Shown: positions 10,900-22,765, numbered from the stretch's first letter. The stretch is 64,000 nucleotides of DNA from Rallus limicola (GCA_022605955.1 JAKCOZ010000041.1:2316001-2380000); one strand, 5' to 3'. The notes: generated by a model not told the origin, from the sequence alone. Numbers and translations: made by a program.

Positions 10900-12750
10900 G
10901 GCGACCATCCTCTCTTGACCTGGCCGTGGAGGCGGGCGTGGGGTCCCCAGCTCCGGCCACCGCTGGCAGCGTCCGCAGGGCTGGGGGGCGGGGGCATCCT
11001 CCCTCCCCCCGTGCCCCAACCCCGCCGTGCCGAGCCGAGCATCCCCGGACCCTGGGGCCGGCGGGGACCCGCTGCCCTAGAGTGGGGCCAGAGGAGAGGA
11101 CGGGCGGTGGGGTCCGTGGGAGGGGGGCCAGAGTAGCCCGTGGGAGGGGGCTGGCGGCGGGGCCGACGGAGCTTCGGGGGCCGGGCCCGGGGAGTCGGAG
11201 TCCGGCTGGGGCTGGGGCTGGGGCGGGGGCGCGGGCAGCACCTCCCCCCTCCCCTCCCCACCCCTCCCCTCCCCCCGCACCGGTCCCCTCCTCCTTCCCC
11301 TCCCCACCGAGGGCAGCCGGCGCCGTCCCGTCCCATCTCGGGGCTCGGCGGGCTGAGCCGCGGCTCCGCTCCCGCCTCGGCGCTGCGGCCGCCTCCCCCC
11401 AGCCCCATGCGGATACCCCGGGTGGGCGGCAGCCGCCGGCCCCCCCCCGCCCCGGCATGGCCCGGCTCTCCGTCAAGGAGCACCTGGACGGGATCCTCTC
11501 CGACTTCGAAGGTGCGGCCGGAGCTGCGGGACAACCCCCTCGTTCCCCCGCCTGCGGGTGACCCCCGAGGGCTGCGGGACCCCCAACTCGACACTGGGTA
11601 TCGTTGGGGGGATGCCCCCCGGGGAATGGGTTTCGGGGGAGGGGGATGCTGGTGCGGCTGAACGTCCTGGCAGGGGGGGGGAAGGGATGCAGCCCGGGGG
11701 CTGAGCATCCGGGGGGGGCTGCGCATCGTGGGGTGGGATACCCCACCCCCCTCAGGGGCTGGGCGTCTTGGGGGGCTGCGACCCCTTCCTCTGATGGTGG
11801 GCATCGTAGGGGGGGGATGTCCCGGGAGCCGCGCGGGGTGGGGTGCGTCCTGCACACGGGGTAACGCGTTGGGTTGTGCCGTGAGTGGGACCCTGGCGTG
11901 GGTGCTCTGGGGGTGCGCCCGTGGGGTGCAGGGTAGGGATGGCGGGAGGGACGGGGACACGGGCAGACGCTGAAAAGGAGGGCTGGGGGTGCGTGCCCCA
12001 CCCCTCGCGTGTGTGACCCCCCCCCCCCTCGCGTGTGTGACCCCCCCCCCTCGCGTGTGTGACCCCCCCCCCCGTGTGTGTGACCCCCCCTCCCCGTGTG
12101 TGACACCCCCCCATGTGTGACCCCCCCCCCCAGTGTGTGTGACCCCCCCCGTGTGCTCGCTTCCAGCCGCCGCTGCGCTCCCCGCCAGCTCCGCCCGAAC
12201 GGGCCGGGGGCTGCGGAGGGGGCCGGGGGCCGCATCCCTCCGCCCTCCCCCGGGGCGGCCCGGCAGCGGGTCGGGTTTGCCGTTCTCTCGCTCTCTCTTC
12301 CCGGGGGCCGCGGCGGGAGAGGCCGGGGAGGGGCGGGCGGGCGGCGAAACCCGACCCCGGGGCTGCTGCTGCTGCTGCCCTCGCCGGGGAGGAATGCGTG
12401 CACCTACCCCGGGCACCTTAACCCCCGCCGCTGCCGGGCCGCCCCCTCACCCTTCCCCCCCCCCCCCCCCCCCCCCGATCCCTGCCACCCGCCCCCGCCA
12501 TCCCCCCGCCCCTCTGCCACCCTCCCGCGCCTCTCCCCGCATCCCCCTGCCGCCGCTCCCCCCCCCCCCCCGCCCCGCCCGTCGCTCTGGGGCAGCCACG
12601 GCGATGGGCGAGGACGTGACCTGTCACCGGGGGCAGGTTTGGGGTGAGAGGAGGCATTTCGGAGTGTCCCCGGCGGTGCCGAAGCGGTGAGATGGATGTG
12701 GGGAGGGGGCCGCCACCCCCGTGTCCCCCGGCGGTGGGGCAGGGCAGGGC
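10900..12750 (+). promoter_or_regulatory. SEPTIN12: CpG-island promoter region of the septin gene
   Basis: Very GC- and CpG-rich sequence spans the first coding exon (ATG at 11457) and the start of intron 1. GGGGCTGGGGCTGGGGCGGGGGC-type GC boxes lie at 11205-11235, with C-rich CCCCTCCCC runs at 11245-11310, typical of a TATA-less CpG promoter. No TATA box is visible. The transcription start is inferred to be upstream of about 11400. Long open frames on the minus strand across this island are composition artefacts. Confidence 0.65.
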
Positions 12751-15700
12751 CAGCTGGAGAAATTCCTGCCCGGGGGCAGAGCTGTTATTAGCAGCGCCCC
12801 GGCCCCTGACCCCTGCCCCGGCCCCGAGCTGGGGAGGGCACCGGGCCGGGACCCCCACCGCCCCTGGCGCTGCTGACACCGTGGCTGGGCTGAGGAAGAG
12901 GAGGGTGAGGGTGGCCTCGGGCCGGCGGTGCCATGCTGGGGCGGGCTGGTGCACGTGGCAGCGGGGGCGAGGAAGGCTGCCCGGGGATGGGCTTGGGCCC
13001 CCCACGCTCTCCCCGGGCTCCCCAGCAAAGGTGCTTCCTGCCTGGGGGGGCTTCGTGGGGGTCCTGGCTGCTCAGAACGCCATGGCAGTGCCCAGCCAGC
13101 CGCGGTGCCCAGAGGCAGAGGGGCCCCTCCACCCCATCGGAGGCTGCTCTGGCAGAAGGCTTTGCACCACTGCGATGCCCATGGGGAGGCAGGGTGGGGG
13201 AAGAAGAGAGTCTCCATGCTGGGGGGCACATTCACCCCAGGGCCACGGTGTGGGCTTGTGGTTGCCATGCGAAGCCAGGTGGGAGGTGCGGCTGCAGCTT
13301 CCCACATGGACTGCAATGTCACCACCCTGTGTAGCACTGTCTCTGGCCTTGCCATCAGTAGGCTTCAGGGTTAACACCCTGAGGCGGTGGGGGGGGTGGG
13401 TAGGGGGGTGGGTGGCAGGAATGCTTCCCAGGCAGACTGTTTGGAGGGATACAGGGGGAGAGTGTCAGGCGAGGGGATCTGGTTACTCAGACCGGATCCC
13501 TTACAGGGGGAATAAAGCAGGCAGTGTGCTGTACGGGGCCCGGCAGCACCGGATGGCCGGGCACAGATCAACTGCAGGAACAATGATAAATCTGCAGTGA
13601 ACAATACGTCTGGGCCGTGGGGCTGCCAGCACCAAGCTGGCTTCTCATGTGGGATGGGCTCACAAACCGCCCTTTGGCACCCAGCTGCCCAGGGGGCACC
13701 TCTGGGTGCCAGCGCAGCGTGGCACAGCCGGTGGGGTTATGCCTGGGGTTGGCCATGGGTCTGGCTGGGAAGGGGGCAGAGCCCAGGGGTGCTGCCAGGT
13801 GCTGTTCTCATGCCACTTGCTCTCTCTCTCTGTCCCCAGCGCTCAAGAAGTCGTTTGACGTGGAGGATAGGGATGAAGTGCCCGTCTCGCCACCAGTGTC
13901 CCCGCTGCCCTCGGGCACTAGCGAACACCTCCAGCTGCTGCAGCCTGGCCACCCGCCCCGCTCGGGCATCACCACCAGCCCCAGCCCGGTTCCCAGCCCC
14001 GTGCTGCGCAGCCGGCTCAGCACCAGCCTCTCTGCCAGCCGAGCCAACGGCCCCGGCATCGCCCATGTAGCCTCTTTCCAGGCCCGACGAGGCTTCACCG
14101 TGGGGCCGGGCAGCGATGGCGAGAGCCTCCGCAGCTCATCCTCCAGCCTGGAGAGCCCCGCGGTCCCCCAGCCACTGGGCACGCCCCCGCCTGCCAGCAC
14201 CGGCCTGAAGAAGGTCCCATCCCATGGCAGCGTCTTCCCAGCAGAGCTGGAGCATCCCCTCTGTGGGGTTGCCACCAGCCACGGCTCACTGCCAGCGCTG
14301 GACCTGCACATTGCTGAGGAGCCGGGGACAGGGAACCCTCCGCTGGACCCCCCATTGTGGGACACCCAGAGCCCTGCACAGCAGCCCCATGCCTGCCAGC
14401 CTTCCTCTGTCCCCTCCTTCCCGGCTTCATGTGACAGCACCAAGGTGGCTGCAGGGCTGCCCATGCTCCCCGAGGGGCCGGGGGGGCAGCTGCCAGGGGG
14501 GTGGGATGTGACCCCCCACATGCTGCCCCAGCCACAGCTGAGGCTCAGCCTGGGTGCCAGCCCTGGCCCAGGTTGCCGGCCTCCGATACTCCCCCAGGGT
14601 CAAGGGGTGGCAGCTCTGGCACCTGCCACCCCCTGCCCAGGGAGGGCTGAGGGGCAGCCGGTGGCTTCCCAGGCTGCCCCGTTCAGGCTGGTGTCCCAGC
14701 CACAGACGGTGCAAGTGAGCTCCCAGCCCACCTTCCTCGGGGTGCTGGTGCCGGTGTCAGCCCTGGGCACCCCAGCAATGCCTGTCGGAGCTGGTGTGAA
14801 GCCCCCCAGCGCGGGGCTGGCAGGGCCATGGGGACCTTGTGTGGCAGCAGCATCTCCCAGCGAGGCTCCAGTGACAACAGAGCACGGTAGGACTCACTTC
14901 TGTCCCCCCTACCCCTGGCTGGGTAGGGTGTTGTCAAACCCCCCCACCCTGATCACCTCGATGCGCCTGCTGCCTCGAGCCGCCCTGGTGCTGCTGATCC
15001 ATAAGAAGGTGCTGATGCAGGGACAGAGTGAAGCTGGGGACAACAGAGCCAGGATGAGCCTTGCTGGCCCCCTCCTCCCTCCTCACCGGTGCTGGGGGGC
15101 CGTGGGGCATTGAACGCAGCACGGCACATGGTGCAAGGTGGGGGGGCCATACCTGGAGCCGAGCGCGGCGCTGGCAGGGCTCCCATCCCACCCAGCCCTG
15201 GGGTGCCTGGCGAGCTTCCCGCACCGCCCCAGCGCTAATTGTTTTCCCCAGCATGGGGAAACAGGTCGGGACAGACACATGTGCCCCATCTGTCCTCAGC
15301 AGCACCGAGCACCGGGGCCCCGCGCGTGCTGCCTGTTGCTGCGCTCTTGTCCCGCATCCAGCGCTCTCTTCCCTGCTCATCCCTCCTTGCCTTGGCACGG
15401 GGATGGATCCTGCTCCTCCCTTCCCGCAGGGGCAGAGGAAGTGGCGGGGGGCCAAGGTGCGCTCAGGCGTGCTCGGCACACGCCTTGTGCTGGAGAGGGG
15501 CGGGGAGGGAGAATGTGGGGCTCCGCGGTGCAACCATGCCCCCAGCTCCTACCACACCGGTTTGGGCACCGCTGAGCCTGTGCCCATCGCCAAGCATGGG
15601 GTGGGGGGACCCCCACCGTCCCTTTTCCTGGCAGCTGCTCCATGGAAGTCTGAAGGGCGCTGGGGTGGCCAGGAGACAGCTGTCGCCGCTGGTGCTCCCT

Positions 15701-18700
15701 GCTTAGATGCTCGGGGCTCATTGCCCGTCTCACCAGGGTGTCATGAGAGCCGCCGTCGCCGGGCTCTAAGTACTGACGCCGGTGAAGGCATCCATACATC
15801 TGCTCCGGGCTGGGGTGAATCATGCCCCAGCAACGCCCGTGGCCGCACTGCCCAGCCAGCCTGGCTGCCCCACCGGTGCCTGCGGTGCTGACCGGGGCAG
15901 AGGGGACAGCGCTCAGGGCGCAGACAGGGTGATGGGGACGTGGGGTGATGATGCTCGGGGCTGAGGTGGGGTGATGGGGACACGGGGTGGTGGTGCTTGG
16001 GACCAGGCAGGGTTTTGGCAGGGGGTCCGAGCATGATGTGCCAAGGCTGCGGAGCAGGGTGTGAGCTGGGAGGCAGCGTGTGGGCACCAGCTGCCCTACA
16101 GCTGGCACGGGGCTGGCAGTCACTTGCCCTGGGCACGGCACTTTCTCTGCCAGGAAGAGGTAGTGACGTGCCATTTCCTCTCCCGAGGGGTCACCGCAGC
16201 CCCCAGCCACTGGCACCCGTGGGTGGCTGTGGGGTGCTGTGGCACGCTCGGTCCCACGGCCCGTGGGAGGAAGTGCCAAGCGAGCCGGCAGCCGTTGTGT
16301 TTCACTTCCACACCAAGCCAGAGAGCGCCTGGGTCGCCCACACAGGGCCCGGGGCGAGGAGGAGGAGTGGAGGAGGAGCTGTGGGCCGCAGCCATCCTCC
16401 CCGCCTTACACCCCAGGAGCCATTTGGCCCCGGTGACCAGCTCTCGGCAACAACAGCCCCGGCTCCGGCCAGCTCACCCAGGTAGGGACGGCCGTGGCGG
16501 TGACAGGCAGAGGGGGGGTGCAGCTGCTGGGGCAGGGCGAGCCCCCCGAGTCCCCAGTGGGCAGGCAGTACTGTGGGGTGCGGGGTTTCACCCAAGGGCT
16601 CACTTCTGCTTCTGCTCACCACTGGTCCCCAGCCCTGTGCCGCGGCTCCTGGGCTCCCATCGCGTTGTGACCAGCTGGGCAGGCTGGCTCCAGCTCCAGC
16701 CATGGATGGGGATCATCACCACCATCCCCTGGGGTTGTGGTTGGTGCTGGGAGAGGTGCTGGCATTTCTGGGTCACACTTGGCTGCGTGGGTAGAGCTGG
16801 GGTGGGTGCCTTGCCAGCATAATGAACACCCCTCCCATCTGCATCCCCAAAATCCACTGTCCCTTTGCTGGAGTGGCCGGTTCCCTCACGTCTGCCGATC
16901 CGCAGCTGCGCTCTCCCCATCCGGCCGCTCTCCCAAGCCAAGGCAATGCCCAGTTCTGCGTGACAACGAGCAGCCGGGCTGGGAGCTCTTCTCCCTGCTC
17001 ATCCTTTTCCAGCGCCCTCCACCCCTGCAGCCTTATTACAGGCTTCCCCAGGGAACCGGCCAATTAGCCCCGCATCAGTAATTAAATCTGTGGAGGAGAC
17101 CACGGACCCGGGATTACTTGTCCCTGCCTGGAAAATAAGAGCATCCTTAAGTCCTCGAACAGGTCTGGCTGCAGGAGCCATTAACCCGGGAGGTGCGTGG
17201 TGATGCCGACCGGAGAGCTTCCACATGGCTGTCCAGATGCTGGCTGACACCTGTGGGCCTTTCTGGCAGCTCAGGCAGGGACACAGGGACACCAGGGGCT
17301 CTGGCTGCGTGGAGGAAGCAGCTGTGGGTGCAGCACCCGGGGCCACCATGCGCCTGCAGCTCCACCCGACGTCCCCTCTGGCTGTGTGTGTCTGTTCGGC
17401 GCTGCTGCTGGCACGGCACGGTGCGAGGCAGCGGGCTGAGCCCCTGCGTGGGTGCTGTGCTGTGGGGAGCACCCCGGGGAGCTGGGGGGTGGGGCTGATG
17501 ACAAGCCCCTTGCCACCTTGGGTGGCTCCCAGGAGCAGCACTTGGCTCTGCATCTGGCTTGGCAACTGCCGCAGGCTGCGGGGACCCGGGTGGGGGTGCA
17601 GGGACCCCGTGTCCTCTGGGAGCATTGGCATGCCCTGGTGACCCTCAGGGACAGTGACAGTCCTGGCTTGCTCCCCCACCATGCCTGCCGGCGGAGCACC
17701 CCAGCCCTGCTGCAGGCAGCACCCTGCCTGCCCTTCGCCCCCACCCCGGATGGCTCTGTTGTCACCAGGAAGTCCCCAGCTGTTTCACCACATTTGAGGA
17801 ACACCCCGACGCGGGGGAAGCTGGGACACACAGCGCCACTGTCCCCAACCCTGCCACCCTCCTTGGCCGCTCCTCCTGCCCTCACATCGCGTTTGCACCC
17901 TCAGTGGACGCAGGGTGGTGGGTGCCCCCCGCGCCGGGGTGCATTTGCCAAGGCAGTGGGCACGTCCTGCTATATCCTGGCTCCTCCGGGCTGGACCCTG
18001 CCCGTGTGCCCGTTGTCCCCAGGCTGTGTGGCACACGGCCGCAGCCTCGGCAGGGCGGCTGGGCTCCTTTGGCAGCCTGGGCTGTCAGCAAGCTGCCGCT
18101 CCAGCCTCGCCGACGCCAAGAACCGCCTGGCACATATGGAAGCTGCGGCGTGGGGGGACGCAGGCGCCGTGGGGCACTGCGGCGGTGGGGTGGGCAGCAG
18201 AACTGCCACCCCTCATCCTGTGCTGCTCAGGGGGGGCACGGTACAGGGTGGTTGTGGGTGCCAGTGGGGTCAGTGCCTGCACATGGAGAACTTCTGCTCA
18301 CTTTTGGTGCCAACGCAGCCACCCCTGGGGGTGATGGGCATGGAGGGGGGGGACACACTCCTGTGCTGGGGTCCTCATCTGTGCTAGCATGGCTGGGGGC
18401 TGAGCGGTGCTGCGTGAGCACAGCGGGTGGGTGCTGTCCCCACCGGGCAACCGGTGAACTCGGTGCAGGGACTGGGTTTGGGGGGAGCTGGTTGGGGGAG
18501 GGAGGGAGGGAGGGAGTGGGGAAGGATATTGCCATGCTGGTCATGTGTGGGAGCGGCAGCTTCACAGGAGCCGGATTTGGTGCCAGCCGGGGGCTGGTGG
18601 AGGGGAGGGCGCCGGGCTGCGGTCCTGATGGGGATGCTGATGGCACCCAGGGAACCCCCCTGACCATGGCACGGTGCTGAGGGAGGGCACCGCGGTGCTG

Positions 18701-21646
18701 AGGTAGGACAATGGCTGTGTCGGGCAGCAGTGGGGGGAGGAGGAGGAGGAGGAAGAGGTGGAGAAGGATGATGAAAAGGCTCGGAGGCCCCCCAAGCCTC
18801 CACACAAAGGGTTGGGGCGGGTACAGAGCTCCGGTGCCCCCCATGCTGGGGCAGGCTCCAGGCATGATCCCTGAGCAAGCCCCACAGGTGCCTGGGGCTG
18901 GGGGGATGCCCCGTGCCTGCACCCCGGGGGCCACAGGTGGGTGCCTTTCAGCCTGACAGGAGCCAGTGCCAGGGTTTGGTGTGGGGTGGCATGTTGTGCC
19001 CCAACCCCTGACTGCGCTAGGGCTGCAGGGGTGGGTGGCAACATGGGCTGGGCAAGGGGTGCCGGCATCAGCCGCGGTGCCTGGTGTAAGCACCCCGCAG
19101 AGCAACTGGTGGCATTGTGGGGGACAGATGGGGCTGCCCGGTAGCACGGCCACCCCAAAAGGATGCCATTAAGGCATCTCCCTGTCCTACTCTGCCCGCA
19201 GGGTGCTGGGGGGGTTGGCGTACTCCGTTGCCATGCCGAGCCTCGCCGGCTGCCAGGAATGTGCCGGGGGCTGCGTGCCCACCGGGCCGGCTGCTGCTGG
19301 GGCAACCGTGCTGGTGGAAGGGACAGGGGGGATGGGGGGTGTGGGATCTGAGCTCACCCGCCTTTGCCCACCCGAGCAGGGAGCAGCCTGGAGCTCGAGG
19401 AGTGCAGCATGGAGCCGCCGGCCGTGCCGGAGGAGGAGGAGGAGACGTCCCTCACCGCGGCGTCGGGCCCGGCGGGTTGCCAGCTCTTCGGTTATGTGGG
19501 AATTGAAGCCGTGCTCGACCAGATGAAAATCAAAACCATGAAGACAGGCTTTGAGTTCAACATCATGGTCGTGGGTGAGTGCTGGGTGCGGGGTTTCCTC
19601 GTGGTGGGGCAGGGATCCTGGCTCCGGTGCTGCCATGCTGGGGGACATGATGCTTGAAGGGATTTGAGCAGCAGTAAAGGGAAGAGGAGCAGCATCACCA
19701 GGTACCTGATAATCCAGAGATACTGATGGGCAAGCTCATCCCAGCCGCAGGGATGCTCCCAAATGGGTGCTGAGATGTTATCACCTTGGGGAAGAAATGT
19801 ATTGGAGGGGGTAAACCAGCACTATCCCAGCAATTGGGATGTTCCCAAATGGAGGCGATGCTCTAGGGAAGACAGTTTATCAGAGGAGGGGGTTAAACCA
19901 CAGGTCTCAATGTCCCCGCAGGGCAGAGCGGGCTGGGGAAGTCGACGATGGTGAACACCCTCTTCAAGTCCAAGGTGAGCCGCAAAGCCTCACAGCCCGG
20001 CCAGGAGGAACGCATCCCTAAGACGGTGCAGCTGCAGTCTGTCACCCACGGTAAGGTCACCATCATGGGGTCGTGTCCCACCAACCGTGAGGGGGGTCCT
20101 CTCCCCCTCCTCCAGTCCCCTGCTTCTCCCTGATGCTTGGTTCCCACTGACCCACATCTCTGCCCCATAGTCATTGAGGAGAAGGGTGTCAAGATGAAGC
20201 TGACGGTGACGGATACGCCGGGTTTCGGTGACCAGATCAACAATGAGAACTGGTAGGACACAACTGGGTACAGCATCCTGGCTTGGTGGGTGGCATTTTG
20301 GGGTGGGAGTTTGAGCTCAGATGCCATCCTACAACTCCCCACCCCTAGCTGGGACCCCATCATCAAATACATCAACGAGCAGTACGAGAGGTACCTACGC
20401 GAGGAGATCCTCATCACCCGCAAGAGGAAGATCCCGGACACCCGGGTCCATGGATGCGTCTACTTTGTCCCCCCCACGGGCCACTGGTGAGTCCCCAACT
20501 TGCAGCACCCAGGGGTGGGTATCCCTGCTTGGTGGTGTGTGTCACGCTGGGGTGATGGTGGTCCTTGGCAGGCTGCGCCCACTGGACCTGGAGTTCATGC
20601 GGCGGCTGAGTAAGATCGTCAACGTGGTGCCGGTGATCGCCAAAGCCGACACGCTCACCCTGGAGGAACGAGCAGAGTTCAAGCAGCGGGTGAGGGCAGG
20701 TCCCTGAGGGGCTACCAGAGTGTCCCATGTGTCCGTCCCCCCCACAACCCTGGCTCAAGCCCCATCTCCCACAGATCCAGGAGGACCTGAAGACCCACGC
20801 CATCAGCGTGTACCCACAGGAGGACTTTGACCAGGACCCAGATGACAGGGCACTGAATGACAGGATTCGGGTGAGTGCTGGGCTGCTGTGGTCACGGATG
20901 CTGGCCCCTGGGGACCATGGTGGGGTAGAGATCCCTCCTGGGGGAGCCCAGCAGCACCCCGGGGTGAGCATGCTCCTCTCTTCTGGCAGGAGAAGATCCC
21001 CTTTGCTGTGGTGGGGGCAGACCAGGAGCACCAGGTGAATGGCAAGCGGGTGCTGGGCCGCAAGACCAAGTGGGGCATCATTGAAGGTGAGCAGAGCCCC
21101 TTGCACCCCCCACCCCTCCCCAGAGCTACCTGGGGGATGTGAGAAACAGCACCCACAGGAGCACCCCTGCCTGTGTGGTTGCTGACCCAGGAAGGGGAGG
21201 TGCAGCATGGAGCTGTGATGGTGCTGCAGTGGTACCTGGAGCCTGCTGCGATGCGCTGCCCAGGCATCGCTCTGCTCCTGCACCCTCCTGCCCACACCCT
21301 ACCAACCCCCTGCCAACCCCCTGCCTTCTCTGCCTTGCTTTGCAGTGGAGAACCCGGCACACTGCGAGTTCCCCCTGCTGCGGGACCTGCTGATCCGGTG
21401 AGTGGAGGACAGGGCGGGAGGTGCTGGCACCCTAACGGAGGGGATGGTGGGTCAGGGGAATGGCAACTGACACCCCTCCTCCCTGCTGCCACCCTGGGCA
21501 GGTCCCACCTGCAGGACCTGAAGGACATCACCCACAACGTCCATTACGAGAGCTACCGCGTGCGGCGGCTGAACGAGAGCAACCGGCCGGCCTTGAGCCC
21601 CCTCAATGGGCTGCCCAGCAAGGGCGAGGGCAGCAACAACCTCTGA
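11457..21646 (+). CDS. SEPTIN12: Septin of the SEPTIN3 group, SEPTIN12-like GTPase domain with a SEPTIN9-type N-terminal head
   Basis: Septins are filament-forming GTPases of the cytoskeleton. Eleven phase-compatible exons: 11457-11511, 13840-14886, 19380-19574, 19922-20050, 20171-20252, 20349-20486, 20572-20689, 20775-20870, 20990-21086, 21346-21397, 21502-21646; 717 residues. The P-loop GQSGLGKS is at about 433-440, DTPG at about 490-493 and AKAD at about 572-575. The switch I region keeps a Thr (PKTVQLQS). No C-terminal coiled coil is present, as expected for the SEPTIN3 group. The core ([43 protein letters not shown]) resembles SEPTIN12. Exon 1 plus the start of exon 2 ([19 protein letters not shown]) instead resembles the SEPTIN9 head, followed by about 340 Pro/Ser-rich residues. 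One oddity is Trp in TGHWLRPLD, where relatives have Ser or Cys; its codon spans a splice junction. An internal start (MEPPAVPE, exon 3) could give a short form. Naming versus an unnamed SEPTIN3-group paralogue is less certain than family membership. Confidence 0.85.
11512..13839. other. SEPTIN12: Septin intron 1
   Basis: The first 1.2 kb is CpG-island sequence with the C-rich minisatellite and poly-C tracts. The remainder (about 12.7-13.8 kb) is GC-rich with no exon I can support. A (CT)n-containing pyrimidine tract precedes the acceptor at 13838-13839. Confidence 0.6.
11998..12150. repeat. C-rich minisatellite (GTGTGTGAC followed by C runs)
   Basis: Six or seven units of (TCG)CGTGTGTGAC plus 7-12 C residues are repeated in septin intron 1 inside the CpG island. 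Units vary through C-run length and small deletions. Pure C tracts also occur at about 12457-12476 and 12560-12571. Such strands can form i-motif/G-quadruplex structures and are prone to sequencing error. Confidence 0.85.
14887..19379. other. SEPTIN12: Septin intron 2 (4.5 kb), room for alternative first exons
   Basis: No coding exon could be supported. SEPTIN9-type genes use several alternative first exons in the equivalent intron, so unrecognised short first exons are possible, for example upstream of exon 3. A GGGA run (18498-18516) and a GGA run (18734-18750) are simple repeats. A lower-GC island with homeodomain-like motifs at 17030-17190 is listed separately. Confidence 0.5.
17030..17190. 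promoter_or_regulatory. Possible conserved non-coding element in septin intron 2
   Basis: This block is less GC-rich than its surroundings and dense in transcription-factor-like words: CCAATTAG at 17060-17067, GTAATTAAA at 17078-17086, GGGATTA (OTX/CRX-like) at 17110-17116 and CATTAACCCGGG around 17180. It has no open frame of note. The assignment as an enhancer is inference from composition and motif clustering only. Confidence 0.3.
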
Positions 21647-21841
21647 GCCACCACGTGCCCCCCCAGACCCAGAGCCACTGCTGGACCCCCGTGGCAGTGC
21701 CCGTCCCCTGCCCAGCAGCGGCTGTGCCCAGATCCTGCCTGGGGTGAGGAGCATCCTGATGCTGGGGTGCCCCGGGTTGTGTCCCCAGTCCCTGGTACCC
21801 AGGCTCTGCCATAGGCACAGACCCCCTGGACCCTGCGTGAC

Positions 21842-21847
21842 ATTAAA
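21842..21847 (+). other. SEPTIN12: Septin poly(A) signal ATTAAA
   Basis: ATTAAA lies 196 nt after the septin stop codon and is followed by a CATCATCATC-rich stretch. It would give a 3' UTR of about 215 nt. Confidence 0.6.
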
Positions 21848-21869
21848 AGTCAACCAGAGCCTTCACCAT

Positions 21870-22765
21870 CATCATCCTCCTGCTGGACTCCTCGCTTCTG
21901 ACGTGCCACCACCCTCTCACACAGCTCCAGCTGCTGGGACCATGGGGAGAGACTCCCAGTGCTACCAGGGTGCTCAGTGCCAGCCCCAGCCAGGTGCCTT
22001 GTGGAAGTGGCAGTGCTGCTGGCAGGGCACTGGTGCTGCCGTGGGCGGGCAGGGCGGGCAGAGCACAGGTCCCCTCCCCACCATCGCCCTGCCCACCTGG
22101 CCCAGTGACTGCAGCTGGCACGGGCGGGCGGACTTTGAGCTGCTTATCAGGCGGTGGAGGTGTGGAGAGGGGGGCGAAGGTGCTGCCCACAAGGGTGTGG
22201 GGGAGATGCTACACCCGCTGTGGCACCCACCCCCCCTACCAGGGGCACCCTCCACTGCATGTAACCCCCTCTCCCAAACCCCTTGGGTTGGACCCCATGG
22301 GGGCTGCCCCACTGACTACAGGCCCCGGCACGGCGTGGGGATGGAGGTGCGGAGGCAGCTCCCCGTCGCAGTGCTCTGGGGGTGCGTGAAAGGCCCCTTT
22401 GTGCCTCCAGTGGAGGGCAGGGCCAGGGCACAGCGCCAGGATGGCGGCACATGGTGGCTCCCTCCCCCTCCCAGGCCTTGCCGTGGGGCTCGGCGTCACG
22501 GCAAGTGCTGGCACCCTTCACTCGGCCCCACGTTAATGATCCACCCACCTGCGCCGCTGCTGCCGCCAGCCCCCAGCAGCCGCCCCGGTGAGCTGTGCGT
22601 GGTGGCGGAGGCAGCAGGGCCGGGGGTCTGTGGCACAGGTGGCTCAGGGGAGTCAGCGGCTCCCGCCCTGCGCCCCACCCCTCCGTCCCGGCTCCCAGAT
22701 AAGAGTGGCTGTCGGCAGCACACATTCCCCAGCGCCCGGCGTGGGTGGGAGAGCTCTTCGGGACC
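21870..22765 (+). promoter_or_regulatory. Upstream region of the MYADM-like gene with two GATA motifs
   Basis: This 0.9-kb gap has no supported coding exon. CTTATCAG (reverse of CTGATAAG) at 22143-22150 and AGATAAGA at 22697-22704, the latter about 60 bp before the start codon, are good GATA-factor sites. No TATA box is visible. MYADM family genes usually have a non-coding first exon; I could not locate one here. Confidence 0.4.

Larger units (their letters stand above)
7661..10900. other. Intergenic region between RAB11FIP3 and the septin gene
   Basis: I see no supported gene here. The stretch is dominated by degenerate CTC/AAA-rich repeats (8050-9170) and a diverged second copy of part of them (10205-10545). 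A short AT-rich patch near 9225-9275 contains AATAAA at 9257-9262, but no upstream coding exon could be linked to it. Confidence 0.6.
11407..14070 (+). other. Upstream out-of-frame ORF overlapping the septin start (spliced, 111 codons)
   Basis: An ATG at 11407-11409 lies 50 nt upstream of the septin start in another frame. Read through 11407-11511 (35 codons, phase 0 at the donor) and then from 13840, it stays open for 76 more codons to TAG at 14068-14070. Its context is weak (C at -3, C at +4) while the septin ATG has G at -3 and G at +4, so leaky scanning is expected. It is present in the mRNA only if transcription starts upstream of 11407. Whether it is translated is unknown. Confidence 0.35.

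Noticed and set aside
10542..12416. Minus-strand ORFs of 570-624 codons
   Set aside because: They span a CpG island and C-rich repeats antisense to septin exon 1. Composition is Pro/Arg/Gly-rich with THARGGG repeats from the minisatellite, and there is no recognisable domain.
13617..15113. Full 498-codon ORF as a stand-alone gene
   Set aside because: Only 13840-14886 is used as the septin exon. The ends of the ORF lie outside good splice sites whose phases match exons 1 and 3.
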